From the NCBI RefSeq assembly GCF_042652965.1, contig NZ_JBHSHL010000013.1, positions 1 to 64,000 of the forward strand: a stretch of 64,000 nucleotides of DNA, in the 5' to 3' direction. Shown piece by piece: positions 16,701 through 25,853 of this stretch (positions are counted from its first letter, which is position 1; each line of letters starts with the position of its first letter). This DNA comes from Filifactor villosus. GTDB lineage: Bacteria > Bacillota > Clostridia > Peptostreptococcales > Filifactoraceae. The position numbers and the translations under genes are program-made. The notes below the pieces were generated by a model. It was not told the DNA's origin. It made no database searches and saw only the letters and a program-made list of their open reading frames with translations.

Positions 16701-16750
16701 AAATCTGAAATTTGTAGCGTTTTACTTCAAAATATGATTTAATAACAGTA
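16701..16750 (+). promoter_or_regulatory. possible promoter element upstream of cas6-2, shared with cas6-1
   Basis: AATCTGAAATTTGTAGCG, a TTTTACTT block, AAAATATG and TTTAAT (16738-16743) line up with 5037-5085 before the first cas6. Here TTTAAT is about 80 bp before the start codon. In the first copy the distance is larger because a repeat element lies in between. Confidence 0.4.
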
Positions 16751-16822
16751 TGAAGTAAAGCCGGTACTTAGTTACGATAATGGGCGGCAAGAGACCGAAA
16801 TGGATGACCGGAAGGAGATATG

Positions 16823-17692
16823 ATGAATCGACTGAGATTTTTGAAGTTGGAGTTTTGTATTGAGGCGACTCAAGATTATAGAAGTAGGGGTTTTGTAGGG
16901 AACAAGGTCAGGGGAGCGATCGGGCAGGCGATGGTCCACCTGTTTTGTCCGGAACGTAATCCTTTATGCGTCGATTGTACCTTTGAGGGAGGGTGTATTT
17001 ACAGCGATGTGTTTAAGCCTGTTCGTAAGCATCCGGAGTTTACATCCTTACCCGTTCCTTTTGTGATAGGTGTTGCAGAGCTTGACAGAGAAGTCATCTC
17101 AAAGGGTGAAAGGTCGGTTTTTTCGGTTACTCTCTTTGGGGAGGCTGTTCGTTACAAGCAGCATCTGGTCGAAGTCGTAAAGACGGTATTTCGAGATGTC
17201 AAATGGGGTTTCAGTAAGCATTTTACATTGGTGGAAATCTTTTCGCAGGCCGAGAAAAAGGTTCTGTGGGCGATGGAGGATTGTTTTGAAGAAGATATGA
17301 TCCGAGAGTCGGTATGGACGGATGACTTTGAAAACAGATTAGAGAAGAAAAAACGAGGTTTGGAACTGATCATTCGTTTTAAGACACCTTTGCTTACCAA
17401 AAACAATATGCACCTGACCTGGGGGTTCAGTGAGTTTATTGATGCGCTCTTTTATCGGATAGCGGGAATGATAGATGTATATGAGGATAGGGAGTTTGTT
17501 ATACCTTATGCGGTGCTCCATCGCAAGCCTTATGTGATCGCGACCTCGTTTTTGGAGGGCGATCGGTTCGAACTTCTGTTTAAGGGAGATATGGAACAGT
17601 ATCTGCCGTATATTCAGCTTGGCGAGTACCTTCATTTGGGAAAAAAGACGACCTACGGTTTCGGAGAATATTTTTGCATCTTTCCGGAGTAG
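16823..17692 (+). CDS. cas6: CRISPR RNA endoribonuclease Cas6 (copy 2)
   Basis: The 289-residue paralog of the first Cas6 keeps the same landmarks: SRGFVGNKVRGAIGQAMVHLF, split into its parts, the CPERNPLCVDC...C cluster, FKTPLLTKNNMHL and EYLHLGKKTTYGFGEY. Two ATGs are adjacent. The second, at 16823, has the better distance from GAAGGAG and matches the start of copy 1. Most differences fall at about residues 140-185. A transcript of its own is likely, because a terminator lies upstream. It may process the same array, or an array outside the window with another repeat. Confidence 0.87.
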   Translation: MNRLRFLKLEFCIEATQDYRSRGFVGNKVRGAIGQAMVHLFCPERNPLCVDCTFEGGCIYSDVFKPVRKHPEFTSLPVPFVIGVAELDREVISKGERSVFSVTLFGEAVRYKQHLVEVVKTVFRDVKWGFSKHFTLVEIFSQAEKKVLWAMEDCFEEDMIRESVWTDDFENRLEKKKRGLELIIRFKTPLLTKNNMHLTWGFSEFIDALFYRIAGMIDVYEDREFVIPYAVLHRKPYVIATSFLEGDRFELLFKGDMEQYLPYIQLGEYLHLGKKTTYGFGEYFCIFPE

Positions 17693-18182
17693 GAGGGGTG
17701 TTTTTGTTGCGACTCAGAATAGAATATGGAGGAGACTTTTAAACGAAAACATTCTGAAACATCCGTTTCAAAGTTTTTTGCCTCTTCTGATAAAAATCGG
17801 CGGTTGTATCTCTGTTTCACGAGTGTAGCAGTATATGGACAGCCGGCCTTGTTTTTCATCCCCATTACGCTTGATACCGCACGATCCAAAAAGACGGATG
17901 AAAACCGGATGAAGGAAAAAATAAAATTGGTGAAATCACTTATTTTGCAAGAACGTAGCCTGCTACAAAACAACGGAAAGAACAAGTTCTATCTTTGCGA
18001 GGTATGTCCTAAGGAGAAAAGGTTAACAGCCAGTTGAAACCGATAGGAATATCAATGTATCAGTAGACTGGGTTTTAAACCTATACTGTACAATTCAAAA
18101 AGACAGACTAAATCCGGTTTTCTTAATAAAAACGAGGAAACCGAGATGTGTGGATCAGTGGAGTATGGGAAGGAGGAGGTTC
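17693..18182. other. gap of 490 bp without a convincing gene
   Basis: A frame from 17726 to 18037 could encode 103 residues with a CEVC motif near the end, but it has no ribosome binding site and no recognisable similarity. I see no hairpin terminator or repeat of the main families here. It may hold the remains of a gene between the CRISPR locus and recG. Confidence 0.5.
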
Positions 18183-20237
18183 ATGGTCTTAAGCGACAAT
18201 ATTCTTGAGATCAAAGGGATAGGAGAAAAAAAGGCGAAGCTCTTTGCAAAGATCGGAGTGGAGACCGTGGAAGATCTGTTGAGCTACTACCCCTTTCGTT
18301 ACGAGGACAGGAAGAGTTACAAGAGGTTGGAGGAGATCTGCGAGTGCGAAAAAGTGTTTTCTTCCGGCATCATCATCGATATCATGGAGAGCAGGCCGAA
18401 ACCCAAGATGGTCTTGACGAAGGTCAAGGTGGCGACGGAGCTTGCACAGGCGACCCTCACCCTATACAATCAAGCCTACTTCCGCAGCAGTTACCGCGTA
18501 GGAGATCATATTCAGTTTTACGGCCCCTGTCAGAGGGTCGGCAAGAGGTGGGAGTTTTCTTCTCCCTTGATCGAACCTTACGGAAGGGATCAGCTGATGA
18601 ACCGAATCTATCCCGTCTATTCGGTCATACAGGGTTTGAGCAACAATGAACTCGTCAAGGCGATGGCTACGGCCCTGCTTGAGATCAACGATATCATGGA
18701 CTTTTTTCCGAATCGTCTGATGAAGAAGAGGAGGATTGCACCCCTTGATTTTGCCGTTCGAAACATTCATTTTCCCGAAGATATCTCCGCTCTGAAGAGG
18801 GCGAGGTATCGGCTGATCTATGAGGAATTGTTCTTCTTACAGATGAGCCTGCTCGGGATCCGAAAACATCAGGGGAAGTCCAAGGCCTATGCGATGAAGA
18901 CGGATAAGGAAAAAATACAGGCCTTTCGAGCTGCTCTCTCCTTTGAGTTGACGGGGGCACAGGAGAGGGTGCTGGGCGAGCTCTTGGAGGATATGTCCAA
19001 GGAAGTGCCCATGCAGAGGCTGGTCCAGGGCGATGTGGGCAGCGGAAAGACGATCGTCGCTTGGCTCTGCTGTTATCTCTGTTTTTTGAACGGCTGTCAA
19101 AGCGTGTTGATGGGACCGACCGAAGTGTTGGCAAAACAGCATTACGAAGGGGCGCGGAAGATATTCGAGCCCTACGGTTTAAGGATAGAGTTTTTGTCCG
19201 GCAGTGTTACGGGCAAGAAAAAGAAGGAGATTTACCAAAAAATCGAAGAGGGCGAGGTCGATCTCGTCATAGGTACCCATGCGGTCATCCAGGAAGGGGT
19301 GCGGTTTCGAAAACTCGGTCTTACGATCACCGACGAACAACATCGTTTCGGAGTCAAGCAACGCAACCGCTTAACCGGGGACTATGAGATCAGCCCTCAC
19401 ATCCTAGTGATGACCGCAACTCCGATACCTCGGACGCTTAGCCTTGTGCTACAGGGGGATCTGGACATTTCAATCATCGATGAACTTCCCAAGGGTCGCA
19501 AGGCGATCGTTACCAAGGTGATGGAAGACAGGAAGAGGAGGATCGCCTACCAGGGAGCCCTGTCGGAGCTTCGGGAGGGAAGGCAGGTCTACATCGTCTG
19601 TCCTCTGGTGATGGAGAGCGAGGCCTTGGATCTGAAGTCGGCGACCGAGTTGTGCGATTCTTTAAAGACGGGTGTCTTTCGGGAATACCGTGTAGAGCTT
19701 TTGCACGGAAAGATGAAGGCGAGCGAAAAAAACGACATTATGTCGCGCTATCGGGAAGGGAGCATAGATGTGCTGGTTTCCACAACGGTCATCGAGGTCG
19801 GGATCAACGTGCCCAATGCGACTTGTATGATCATCGAAAATTCGGAGAGGTTCGGGCTTTCGCAGTTGCATCAGCTGCGCGGACGCGTAGGCCGGGGAGC
19901 TGCTCAATCCTACTGCTACCTGATTTACAAGGGATACAACGATGTTCTTTTGGAGAGGATGAGGGTCATGGCGGAGACGAACGACGGCTTTGTCATAGCC
20001 GAAAAGGACTTGGAGCTTAGAGGGCCGGGAGAGGTCTTGGGACTGCGCCAACACGGCCTGCCCGAATTTAAGCTTGCGGATCTTATGAAACACAGGGAGG
20101 TTCTTCTCCTTGCTAAGGAGGATGTGGAAGAAATATTGAACGAGAGCGAAGAGATCACGGATCTGGAACGATTCATCCTCCAGAAAAAGGTGGAGAAGAC
20201 CATGGAGAGAAAGCTGAGAGAAATTGCTATGAATTAG
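18183..20237 (+). CDS. recG: ATP-dependent DNA helicase RecG
   Basis: The ATG at 18183 follows GGAGGTTC. The 684 residues have the wedge domain first (EIKGIGEKKAKLFAKIGVE, YYPFRYEDR) and then helicase motifs: Walker A GDVGSGKTIVA, DEQHRFG in motif II, MTATPIPRTL in motif III, VIEVGINVPNA in motif V and QLRGRVGRG in motif VI. RecG remodels stalled forks and branched DNA intermediates. The length is normal for the family. It heads the housekeeping region with rsmD and coaD, a common order in Clostridia. A gap full of repeats now splits it from rsmD. Confidence 0.97.
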   Translation: MVLSDNILEIKGIGEKKAKLFAKIGVETVEDLLSYYPFRYEDRKSYKRLEEICECEKVFSSGIIIDIMESRPKPKMVLTKVKVATELAQATLTLYNQAYFRSSYRVGDHIQFYGPCQRVGKRWEFSSPLIEPYGRDQLMNRIYPVYSVIQGLSNNELVKAMATALLEINDIMDFFPNRLMKKRRIAPLDFAVRNIHFPEDISALKRARYRLIYEELFFLQMSLLGIRKHQGKSKAYAMKTDKEKIQAFRAALSFELTGAQERVLGELLEDMSKEVPMQRLVQGDVGSGKTIVAWLCCYLCFLNGCQSVLMGPTEVLAKQHYEGARKIFEPYGLRIEFLSGSVTGKKKKEIYQKIEEGEVDLVIGTHAVIQEGVRFRKLGLTITDEQHRFGVKQRNRLTGDYEISPHILVMTATPIPRTLSLVLQGDLDISIIDELPKGRKAIVTKVMEDRKRRIAYQGALSELREGRQVYIVCPLVMESEALDLKSATELCDSLKTGVFREYRVELLHGKMKASEKNDIMSRYREGSIDVLVSTTVIEVGINVPNATCMIIENSERFGLSQLHQLRGRVGRGAAQSYCYLIYKGYNDVLLERMRVMAETNDGFVIAEKDLELRGPGEVLGLRQHGLPEFKLADLMKHREVLLLAKEDVEEILNESEEITDLERFILQKKVEKTMERKLREIAMN

Positions 20238-20760
20238 GGAAATACCGCATAATTCGAAGAATAGTCATAAAACCGATTTTATATTATTTTCCAACAGAAG
20301 TATAGATATATCTATTTTTTGACTGCAAAAAATTATTTTGTTTTCTTCGGATCAGATATCGTTTATATCCACAACTCAAGGGAAGAATAGTATTATACAA
20401 AGGCTGAGATTCTTAAAAATATTGAGAAAACACCGCATAATTCGAAAAAGCAGTAAAACATTAGTTTTTCTTGAACGAAGTCATTCCCAAAAGTGTGTAC
20501 TTGGAGGAGTTTCTACACTTCGTGAAATAAAGGGAAAATCCTTTTGTGTCTTTGTGCAGTATTTCCTTGAGATGACAGATTTTCGTTTTTTATAAAACCG
20601 GAGAAAAACCAAAAACTTGCCTTTGTGCGGTATTTCTTTAGCATTAGGATATGTTGAAATTCATAGTGATTTCAACTATGCTGTGAAACCTTCCGGCTTA
20701 TTCCGACTTGTAATGAAGATGTTAAATAAGCCTAAATATCAATCTACTACACTAGGAGGA
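20238..20760. repeat. composite of interspersed repeats between recG and rsmD
   Basis: A family C end (GGAAATACCGCATAATTCGAA) starts right after the recG stop, and a second one lies at 20424. A family B copy occupies 20281-20393, from TATTATTTTCCAACAGAAG to GGAAGAATAGTAT. GTGCAGTATTTCC (20554) and TTTGTGCGGTATTTC (20621) are right ends of family C. A family D copy (20645-20750) ends next to the rsmD ribosome binding site. No gene is supported here. Confidence 0.65.
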
Positions 20761-20766
20761 AACAAG

Positions 20767-21324
20767 ATGAGAGTGATTGCGGGAAGACTGCGGGGAAAGA
20801 AACTTATCCCGCCCGAGGACTATAGCGTAAGACCCACCCTCGACAGGGTGAGGGAGGCCGTATTCAGCATGATCGCCTTCGAGATCCCGGAGGCTGAGGT
20901 CTTGGATCTGTTCGGAGGAACGGGGGCCATGGCAATTGAAGCCTTGTCCAGGGGAGCTTCCCGTGCCGTCGTTGTCGACAAGGAGCGTCGATCGATCGAT
21001 TTGATAAGAAAGAACGTAAGTATCTGCGGTTTGGAGGACAAAACAACGATATTTCACGAGGATTATGCGTTTTTTTTGACAAAAACCCACAAAATGGGAA
21101 ATAAATTTGATATAATATTCGTAGATCCTCCATATCACGGGGAAATGCTTGCAACCGTTTTGAAAGAGATCGATGAAAGCGATATTTTAAGTGAGGACGG
21201 GTATGTGATACTGGAGACCGATAAGGGAGTACAGAGCGCAGAGGAGACGGAGAGATTGATCAGGACGAAAGAAAAGGTGTATTCCAAGTCGAGGATCTGT
21301 ATATATCGAAGGAAACAAATTTAA
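20767..21324 (+). CDS. rsmD: 16S rRNA (guanine966-N2)-methyltransferase RsmD
   Basis: The ATG at 20767 follows TAGGAGG. The 185 residues begin MRVIAGRLRGKKL and continue with VRPTLDRVREAVF, both typical of RsmD. The SAM-binding motif is LDLFGGTGAMAIEALSRGA and the catalytic motif is FVDPPY. The enzyme methylates G966 of 16S rRNA in the small ribosomal subunit. coaD follows after 20 bp, the standard arrangement in Bacillota, so the two are probably co-transcribed. Confidence 0.96.
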   Translation: MRVIAGRLRGKKLIPPEDYSVRPTLDRVREAVFSMIAFEIPEAEVLDLFGGTGAMAIEALSRGASRAVVVDKERRSIDLIRKNVSICGLEDKTTIFHEDYAFFLTKTHKMGNKFDIIFVDPPYHGEMLATVLKEIDESDILSEDGYVILETDKGVQSAEETERLIRTKEKVYSKSRICIYRRKQI

Positions 21325-21344
21325 ACAAAGAGAGAAGAGAAAAA

Positions 21345-21830
21345 ATGAAACGAGCAATTTATCCCGGAAGTTTTGATCCTATTACAAATGGACATTTGGA
21401 TATCATAGAGAGAGCGGCGAGCATGTCAGCTCACTTGACCGTAGCCATACTTGTCAATCCTCAAAAAAAGGGTCTGTTCAGTTTTGAAGAGAGAAAGAGG
21501 TTGATCGAGGAATCAACGAGACACTTGGATAACATAGAAGTCATATGTTTTTCGGGTCTGCTCGCAGAATATTGCAGGCAGAATAACATGGAGATCATCA
21601 TCAGAGGTCTGAGAGCAATCTCGGACTATGAATATGAGATCCAGATGGCACAGATGAACAAAAAATTGTATCCTCAAGTGGATACCGTGTTTTTGATGAC
21701 GAATCCCAGCTATGCCTACCTCAGTTCGAGTCTGGTCAAAGAGGTGGCGCAGTTTGGAGGATGCGTAGGCGATCTGGTTCCGGCTGTGGCGTATCAGCAA
21801 TTGAAAGAGAAACTGAAAGGGAGGATATAG
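21345..21830 (+). CDS. coaD: phosphopantetheine adenylyltransferase
   Basis: The 161-residue protein has the nucleotidyltransferase signature YPGSFDPITNGHLDII at the N terminus and the SSSLVKEVAQFGG segment near the end, both diagnostic of CoaD. It joins 4'-phosphopantetheine and ATP to dephospho-CoA in coenzyme A synthesis. GAGAAGAGAAAAA precedes the start. The stop is two bases from the start of the next gene. Confidence 0.97.
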   Translation: MKRAIYPGSFDPITNGHLDIIERAASMSAHLTVAILVNPQKKGLFSFEERKRLIEESTRHLDNIEVICFSGLLAEYCRQNNMEIIIRGLRAISDYEYEIQMAQMNKKLYPQVDTVFLMTNPSYAYLSSSLVKEVAQFGGCVGDLVPAVAYQQLKEKLKGRI

Positions 21831-21832
21831 GC

Positions 21833-22312
21833 ATGGAAGTGTTAAAGATATTGGATGAGCTTCAATCGATGCTTGAAGAGGGAACGAAGACACTGTTCGG
21901 GAATAAGGTTTCCATCGATAGAGAACTTGCTTTGTCGTATATCAGCGATATGAGGTTGGGTCTGCCGGAGGATTTTAAGCAGGCCGAGTGGATCAATAAG
22001 GAAAGACAGAAGTTTATAGATGATGCACAGGAAGAAGCGGAGCAGATCAGGGCGCAGGCGAGAGAAGAAGCCGAAGAGATGATCATGGAACATGTTATTG
22101 TCAAGAAGGCGGAGCAGAGGGCGAAGGAGATCATCGAGAGAGCCATTGCCGACGGAAATGAACTTCGCAACGGTTCGATCTCTTATGCTCAGGACATCCT
22201 CGAAAAACTCGGGATGGATATGGAGAGGGTCAATGCCCGTATCAGCGCAAACTATGAAGAGTTGGAAAAACTGAAGATTAAGTCCGAAGCCTTGGAGAAG
22301 GAAGAGGAATAA
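21833..22312 (+). CDS. coiled-coil protein downstream of coaD
   Basis: The 159 residues are almost wholly helical and highly charged. A long coiled coil rich in Glu, Lys and Ala runs from about 60 to 105 (EEAEQIRAQAREEAEEM) and another covers the C terminus. No catalytic motif or membrane segment is visible. Similar ATPase-subunit-like coiled-coil proteins often follow coaD in Clostridia, and their role is not established. The ribosome binding site GGGAGG overlaps the end of coaD, so it shares that operon. Confidence 0.8.
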   Translation: MEVLKILDELQSMLEEGTKTLFGNKVSIDRELALSYISDMRLGLPEDFKQAEWINKERQKFIDDAQEEAEQIRAQAREEAEEMIMEHVIVKKAEQRAKEIIERAIADGNELRNGSISYAQDILEKLGMDMERVNARISANYEELEKLKIKSEALEKEEE

Positions 22313-22317
22313 AGACG

Positions 22318-22355
22318 GGGCCGGTATCAAAATGTGGTTTGGTATCGGTCTTTTT
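22318..22355 (+). terminator. terminator of the rsmD-coaD operon
   Basis: GGCCGGTATC pairs with GGTATCGGTC through a stem with three G-U pairs, and TTTTT follows. It starts just after the stop of the coiled-coil gene. Confidence 0.8.
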
Positions 22356-22434
22356 GTATGTCTGATAGAAGAATGATCAAGGAGCGAGACTTTGCAAGAA
22401 AGATGACTATTTCTTGAGATCCGAGATAGTTCTT

Positions 22435-22546
22435 ATACTATTATTCTTTTGAGTAGTGGATATAAATAATCTGTGACCCATAGAAGACAACATAGTTTTT
22501 CGTCATCTAAAACAGATATATCCATACTTCTATTGAAAAATAGTAT
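22435..22546 (-). repeat. interspersed repeat family B, inverted copy
   Basis: This copy starts ATACTATTATTCTTTTGAG and ends CTTCTATTGAAAAATAGTAT. Its core is GGATATAAATAATCTGTGACC and CCATAGAAGAC. The reverse orientation is present at 39714-39826, 53074-53185 and 60539-60653. The ends form inverted repeats of about 8 exact bases (ATACTATT), extending imperfectly further. The rest of the 22313-22790 gap is empty apart from the terminator. Confidence 0.75.
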
Positions 22547-22790
22547 TATGCTTTTTTGCAGTATTCTGCGTTTTGTAAACTCAAGAAAAATAAGAAGCTT
22601 GCTCTTATTCGGTGTTTCCATGGTACGAATGAGTCTGTATTTCAAAATAAAAGGTAGAGCAGTGAGGATATGGGGTAGAATAAGAAGGTAGAAAAGTGTA
22701 AATTGTTACAGGTGTAGCCAATTTTTTGCAATAATAGCAAGAATAGGCAGTTACTTATTTTGTATGGAAACCGATAAGGGGGAAGTTGAA

Positions 22791-23963
22791 ATGCTGGGAA
22801 ATTTTAAGTATGCAAATCCTACGAAGATCTACTTCGGGCAAGGGTCATTGAAGTATCTGAAGAGGGAAATGAAAAGTTATGGACGGAAGATACTTCTTGT
22901 CTATGGGGGTGGATCCATCAAGAAGAACGGAATATACGACGAGGTGAGGGCCGTCTTGGAAGAAGAAGGCAAGACGATTGTCGAGTTGCCGGGGGTAATG
23001 CCCAACCCGACCCTTGCCAAACTCTATGAGGGGATCGAAGTTGCAAGAGCAAACGAGGTGGAGTTCATCCTTGCGATCGGAGGAGGCTCCGTCTGTGACT
23101 ATGCAAAGGCTTTGTCTGCCTCTATCTTCTGCGAGGAAGATCCGTGGGAGAAGTTCTTTATGAGGTCGGAGGAGCCTGATAACAAGGTACTTCCGATCGG
23201 TTGTGTTCTCACGATGGTAGGCACCGGCTCCGAGATGAACGGGGGCTCGGTCATCACAAATGAAGAACGAAAGCTTAAGATCGGTCATGTGTTCAGGGAA
23301 GAACTGATGCCGAAGTTCTCCATCCTTGATCCCGTCTACACCTTCAGTCTGCCCAAGTATCAGATGGTATCAGGGTTCTTTGACATTATGTCCCACATTT
23401 TGGAGCAGTATTTTTCGGGAGAGGACGACAATACCTCCGACTACTTGGCGGAAGGTCTGCTCAGATCTTTGATCCACAGTACGAGGATCGCGGTCAAAGA
23501 GCCGAACAACTATGAGGCCCGAAGTAATATTATGTGGACGGCGACCATGGCTCTTAACACCATGATAGGTAAGGCGAAGACTCAGGACTGGATGGTGCAT
23601 ATGATAGGTCAGAGCATCGGGGCCTACACGGACGCGACCCACGGTATGACCCTGTCTTCAGTCTCACTTCCTTATTACAGACACATCCTTCCTTACGGAC
23701 TGCACAAGTTCAAGAGATATGCCGTCAGTGTATGGGAAGTCAAGGCGGAAGGAAAGACCGACGAGCAGATCGCCTTGGAAGGTCTTGAAAGGATGGAAGC
23801 TTGGATGAAGGAAGTGGGAGTTGTTATGAACGCCGGAGAACTCGGAGTCACCGAGGATATGCTCGAAGGGATAGCGGAAGGTACGGTTATTCTGGACGGG
23901 GGCTATAAGGTTTTGAGCAAGCAGGATGTTATCGCTATCCTCAAGGAATCTTTAAAGGCGTAG
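22791..23963 (+). CDS. iron-containing alcohol dehydrogenase, butanol dehydrogenase type
   Basis: The start at 22791 has GGGGGAAG nine bases upstream; an in-frame ATG at 22764 lacks such a site. The 390 residues show the group III alcohol dehydrogenase pattern: coenzyme loop AIGGGSVCDYAKAL, GTGSEMNGGSVITN, and the metal-site segments DIMSHILEQYF and DATHGMTLSSV. Enzymes of this branch reduce butyraldehyde or related aldehydes with NAD(P)H in fermentation, but the exact substrate cannot be read from the sequence. It appears to be a single-gene unit between repeat-filled gaps. Confidence 0.92.
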   Translation: MLGNFKYANPTKIYFGQGSLKYLKREMKSYGRKILLVYGGGSIKKNGIYDEVRAVLEEEGKTIVELPGVMPNPTLAKLYEGIEVARANEVEFILAIGGGSVCDYAKALSASIFCEEDPWEKFFMRSEEPDNKVLPIGCVLTMVGTGSEMNGGSVITNEERKLKIGHVFREELMPKFSILDPVYTFSLPKYQMVSGFFDIMSHILEQYFSGEDDNTSDYLAEGLLRSLIHSTRIAVKEPNNYEARSNIMWTATMALNTMIGKAKTQDWMVHMIGQSIGAYTDATHGMTLSSVSLPYYRHILPYGLHKFKRYAVSVWEVKAEGKTDEQIALEGLERMEAWMKEVGVVMNAGELGVTEDMLEGIAEGTVILDGGYKVLSKQDVIAILKESLKA

Positions 23964-23973
23964 AAACTGTTAA

Positions 23974-24233
23974 AGAAGTACCGCACAAAGACACAAAATG
24001 ATTTTGTTTTGCAGGATATGGAAAGTCTCTAAAATGAGAGGTTTCAGAAATGTGTTTGCCCAAGAACAGCTGAATTTCTTCTGCTTCTTCAAATTGTGAG
24101 ATATCTCCTTAATACTATTCTTCATTTCAAATGCCGGGTATACAGAATAAATCCTTACGAAACAAAGTTGGAGGATTCCAGGTTTCAAAGCATTCAAATT
24201 GTCAATTTTACCGGATAATAGTAAAAAGATTAT
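23974..24233. repeat. family C and inverted family A repeats, abutting
   Basis: A family C copy (GAAGTACCGCACAAAGACAC to TTGTGAGATATCTCC) starts 10 bp after the dehydrogenase stop. It directly joins an inverted family A copy, ATACTATTCTTCATTTC to CCGGATAATAGTA (24112-24233). No gene is supported in 23964-24329. Confidence 0.65.
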
Positions 24234-24285
24234 GGATATCAAGGGTTCGAATGGATAGTATAGAAACGAATAAGATTTCAATGAC

Positions 24286-24323
24286 AAAAGAGAGCGGATA
24301 AGAGAATACTTCCGCTCTCTTTT
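24286..24323. terminator. terminator at the end of tmcAL
   Basis: AAAAGAGAGCGGA pairs with TCCGCTCTCTTTT. Both arms end in A or T runs, so it can act in both directions. On the minus strand it closes tmcAL. Confidence 0.8.
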
Positions 24324-24329
24324 GTGTTG

Positions 24330-25568
24330 TTATTCACTTCGCTTTGCAACAAAGACCGGGGACAGGACGAAGCTGTTGGAAAACGGCGAATCATACCTGC
24401 TGTAATACAGGGTATCGGCAATGTGATCGCTCTTCCAAAGCAGTTCCTGCTTCTCATTCTCCGGACGGAATGAAGAAGCTTTGTTGATCAATGGAAGGCG
24501 GGGATTACATTTCTTCAGAAGTTTTCGCCCCGTTTCGTCGAAGGCGAGAATGCGTGCATATCCGACATCTTCCGATGAGATCAGACGTTTCATTGTATCC
24601 TTGGTAATGTTGAGCAGGATGTTCAGAAGGATGTGGCGGATCCTTGTAAGGGTATAGCGTTTAGTCTTTATCTTCATACAAATGTCTTCCAGGCTCACCG
24701 AGTCCAGAAAGTTCTCGTAGATGCGGTTCTCCAGTCCCTCCGAAACTTCGAAGTAACGTTTGATCTCCTGCATTTCCCGCAGGATGATGGTCTTGATATC
24801 GGGCAGGAATACATCGGTGTTCATCCAACGATAGTTGGCATGAGAATACAGGAGGGCATCCAAAGTGGATGGAGGGATGGAAGACAGAATTTCCAAAGAG
24901 CTTAGAGGAGAGATCCCACAAAACTCCTTTGACATCTGTTCCAGATAGTCCCTGATCGACGTGGCGCTTGAGAGCCCTTCGTGAATCTGTGTATCGTTGT
25001 GTCCCGCTCCTTTTCTGGGAACAAGGATCGGCTTGATGCCGCTTGAAGAACGTAGAAGATGTTTGAGGTATTCCACTCCCAGAACATCATTGGGTGTCGA
25101 GATGGAGCCTATCCCTGTAAGAACTTCCAGAGCTCTGCTGCGGGCTCGAGGAAATGAAAGTCCTTCTTTGAGATAGGATTTTAATAAAATCTTGTACTCG
25201 TGAGGCTCTTCATGGATGAAGGAGGCGACCGAAGAGAGACTCTCAAGGTTTCCGCTTTCGCTCCCGAAGGAGAGGTAGTCGATGATCCCCAGGCTGTTGA
25301 GTATGTCTACCGCACCCTTGGCAAAGAGATCCGCACTTTGTGTCGCATATAGTGTCGGAAGTTCCAGCACGAGGGAAGCTCCGTTTTGGACGGCGGTCTT
25401 GGCACGAAGGTGTTTGTCTATGATGGCGCACTCTCCACGTTGAACGAAGTTTCCGCTCATGATGACTACAACATTTTTTGTCTTGGTCATTGAGACGGAA
25501 CGATTGATATGGTACAGGTGTCCGTTATGAAACGGGTTGTACTCCGCGATGATCCCGATTACTTTCAA
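24330..25568 (-). CDS. tmcAL: tRNA(Met) cytidine acetate ligase TmcAL
   Basis: The 412-residue reading begins at a TTG (25568) seven bases after AAGGAGG and starts with KVIGIIAEYNPFHNGH, the nucleotidyltransferase HxGH signature of TmcAL (formerly YlbM). Further landmarks are VVIMSGNFVQRGE and FGSESG. The enzyme acetylates the wobble cytidine of elongator tRNA-Met, using acetate and ATP. An open frame continues upstream, but without a ribosome binding site. The length is typical for the family. It points toward the alcohol dehydrogenase and ends at a shared terminator. Confidence 0.95.
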   Translation of the reverse strand: MKVIGIIAEYNPFHNGHLYHINRSVSMTKTKNVVVIMSGNFVQRGECAIIDKHLRAKTAVQNGASLVLELPTLYATQSADLFAKGAVDILNSLGIIDYLSFGSESGNLESLSSVASFIHEEPHEYKILLKSYLKEGLSFPRARSRALEVLTGIGSISTPNDVLGVEYLKHLLRSSSGIKPILVPRKGAGHNDTQIHEGLSSATSIRDYLEQMSKEFCGISPLSSLEILSSIPPSTLDALLYSHANYRWMNTDVFLPDIKTIILREMQEIKRYFEVSEGLENRIYENFLDSVSLEDICMKIKTKRYTLTRIRHILLNILLNITKDTMKRLISSEDVGYARILAFDETGRKLLKKCNPRLPLINKASSFRPENEKQELLWKSDHIADTLYYSRYDSPFSNSFVLSPVFVAKRSE

Positions 25569-25853
25569 CGCTCTTCCTCCTTTTTGAATGTTATAGTTAT
25601 GGAAATACCGCACAAAGCGATACTGTGCCGTTCTCTTGATTTTAATATATAATAGAAAGCTTGTGAAATGAATGGTTTTGAGAAGTATGCCCCTCATATA
25701 AAACCGGTTTCATGCTGTTTTTTTGAATTGTTGGTTATCCTTCAAAATCTTTTTTGCCATTTTTCAAATCATGGTTTTGAAAAGAAAGTTTTCAAAAACC
25801 CTGCTCTTCGCAGGTATCCCTTTATGACTTCGTATGATATTCACACTCTTTTC

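Noticed and set aside
17726..18037. 103-codon frame between cas6-2 and recG with a CEVC motif
   Set aside because: No ribosome binding site, no recognisable family and unusual composition; recorded as a gap only.
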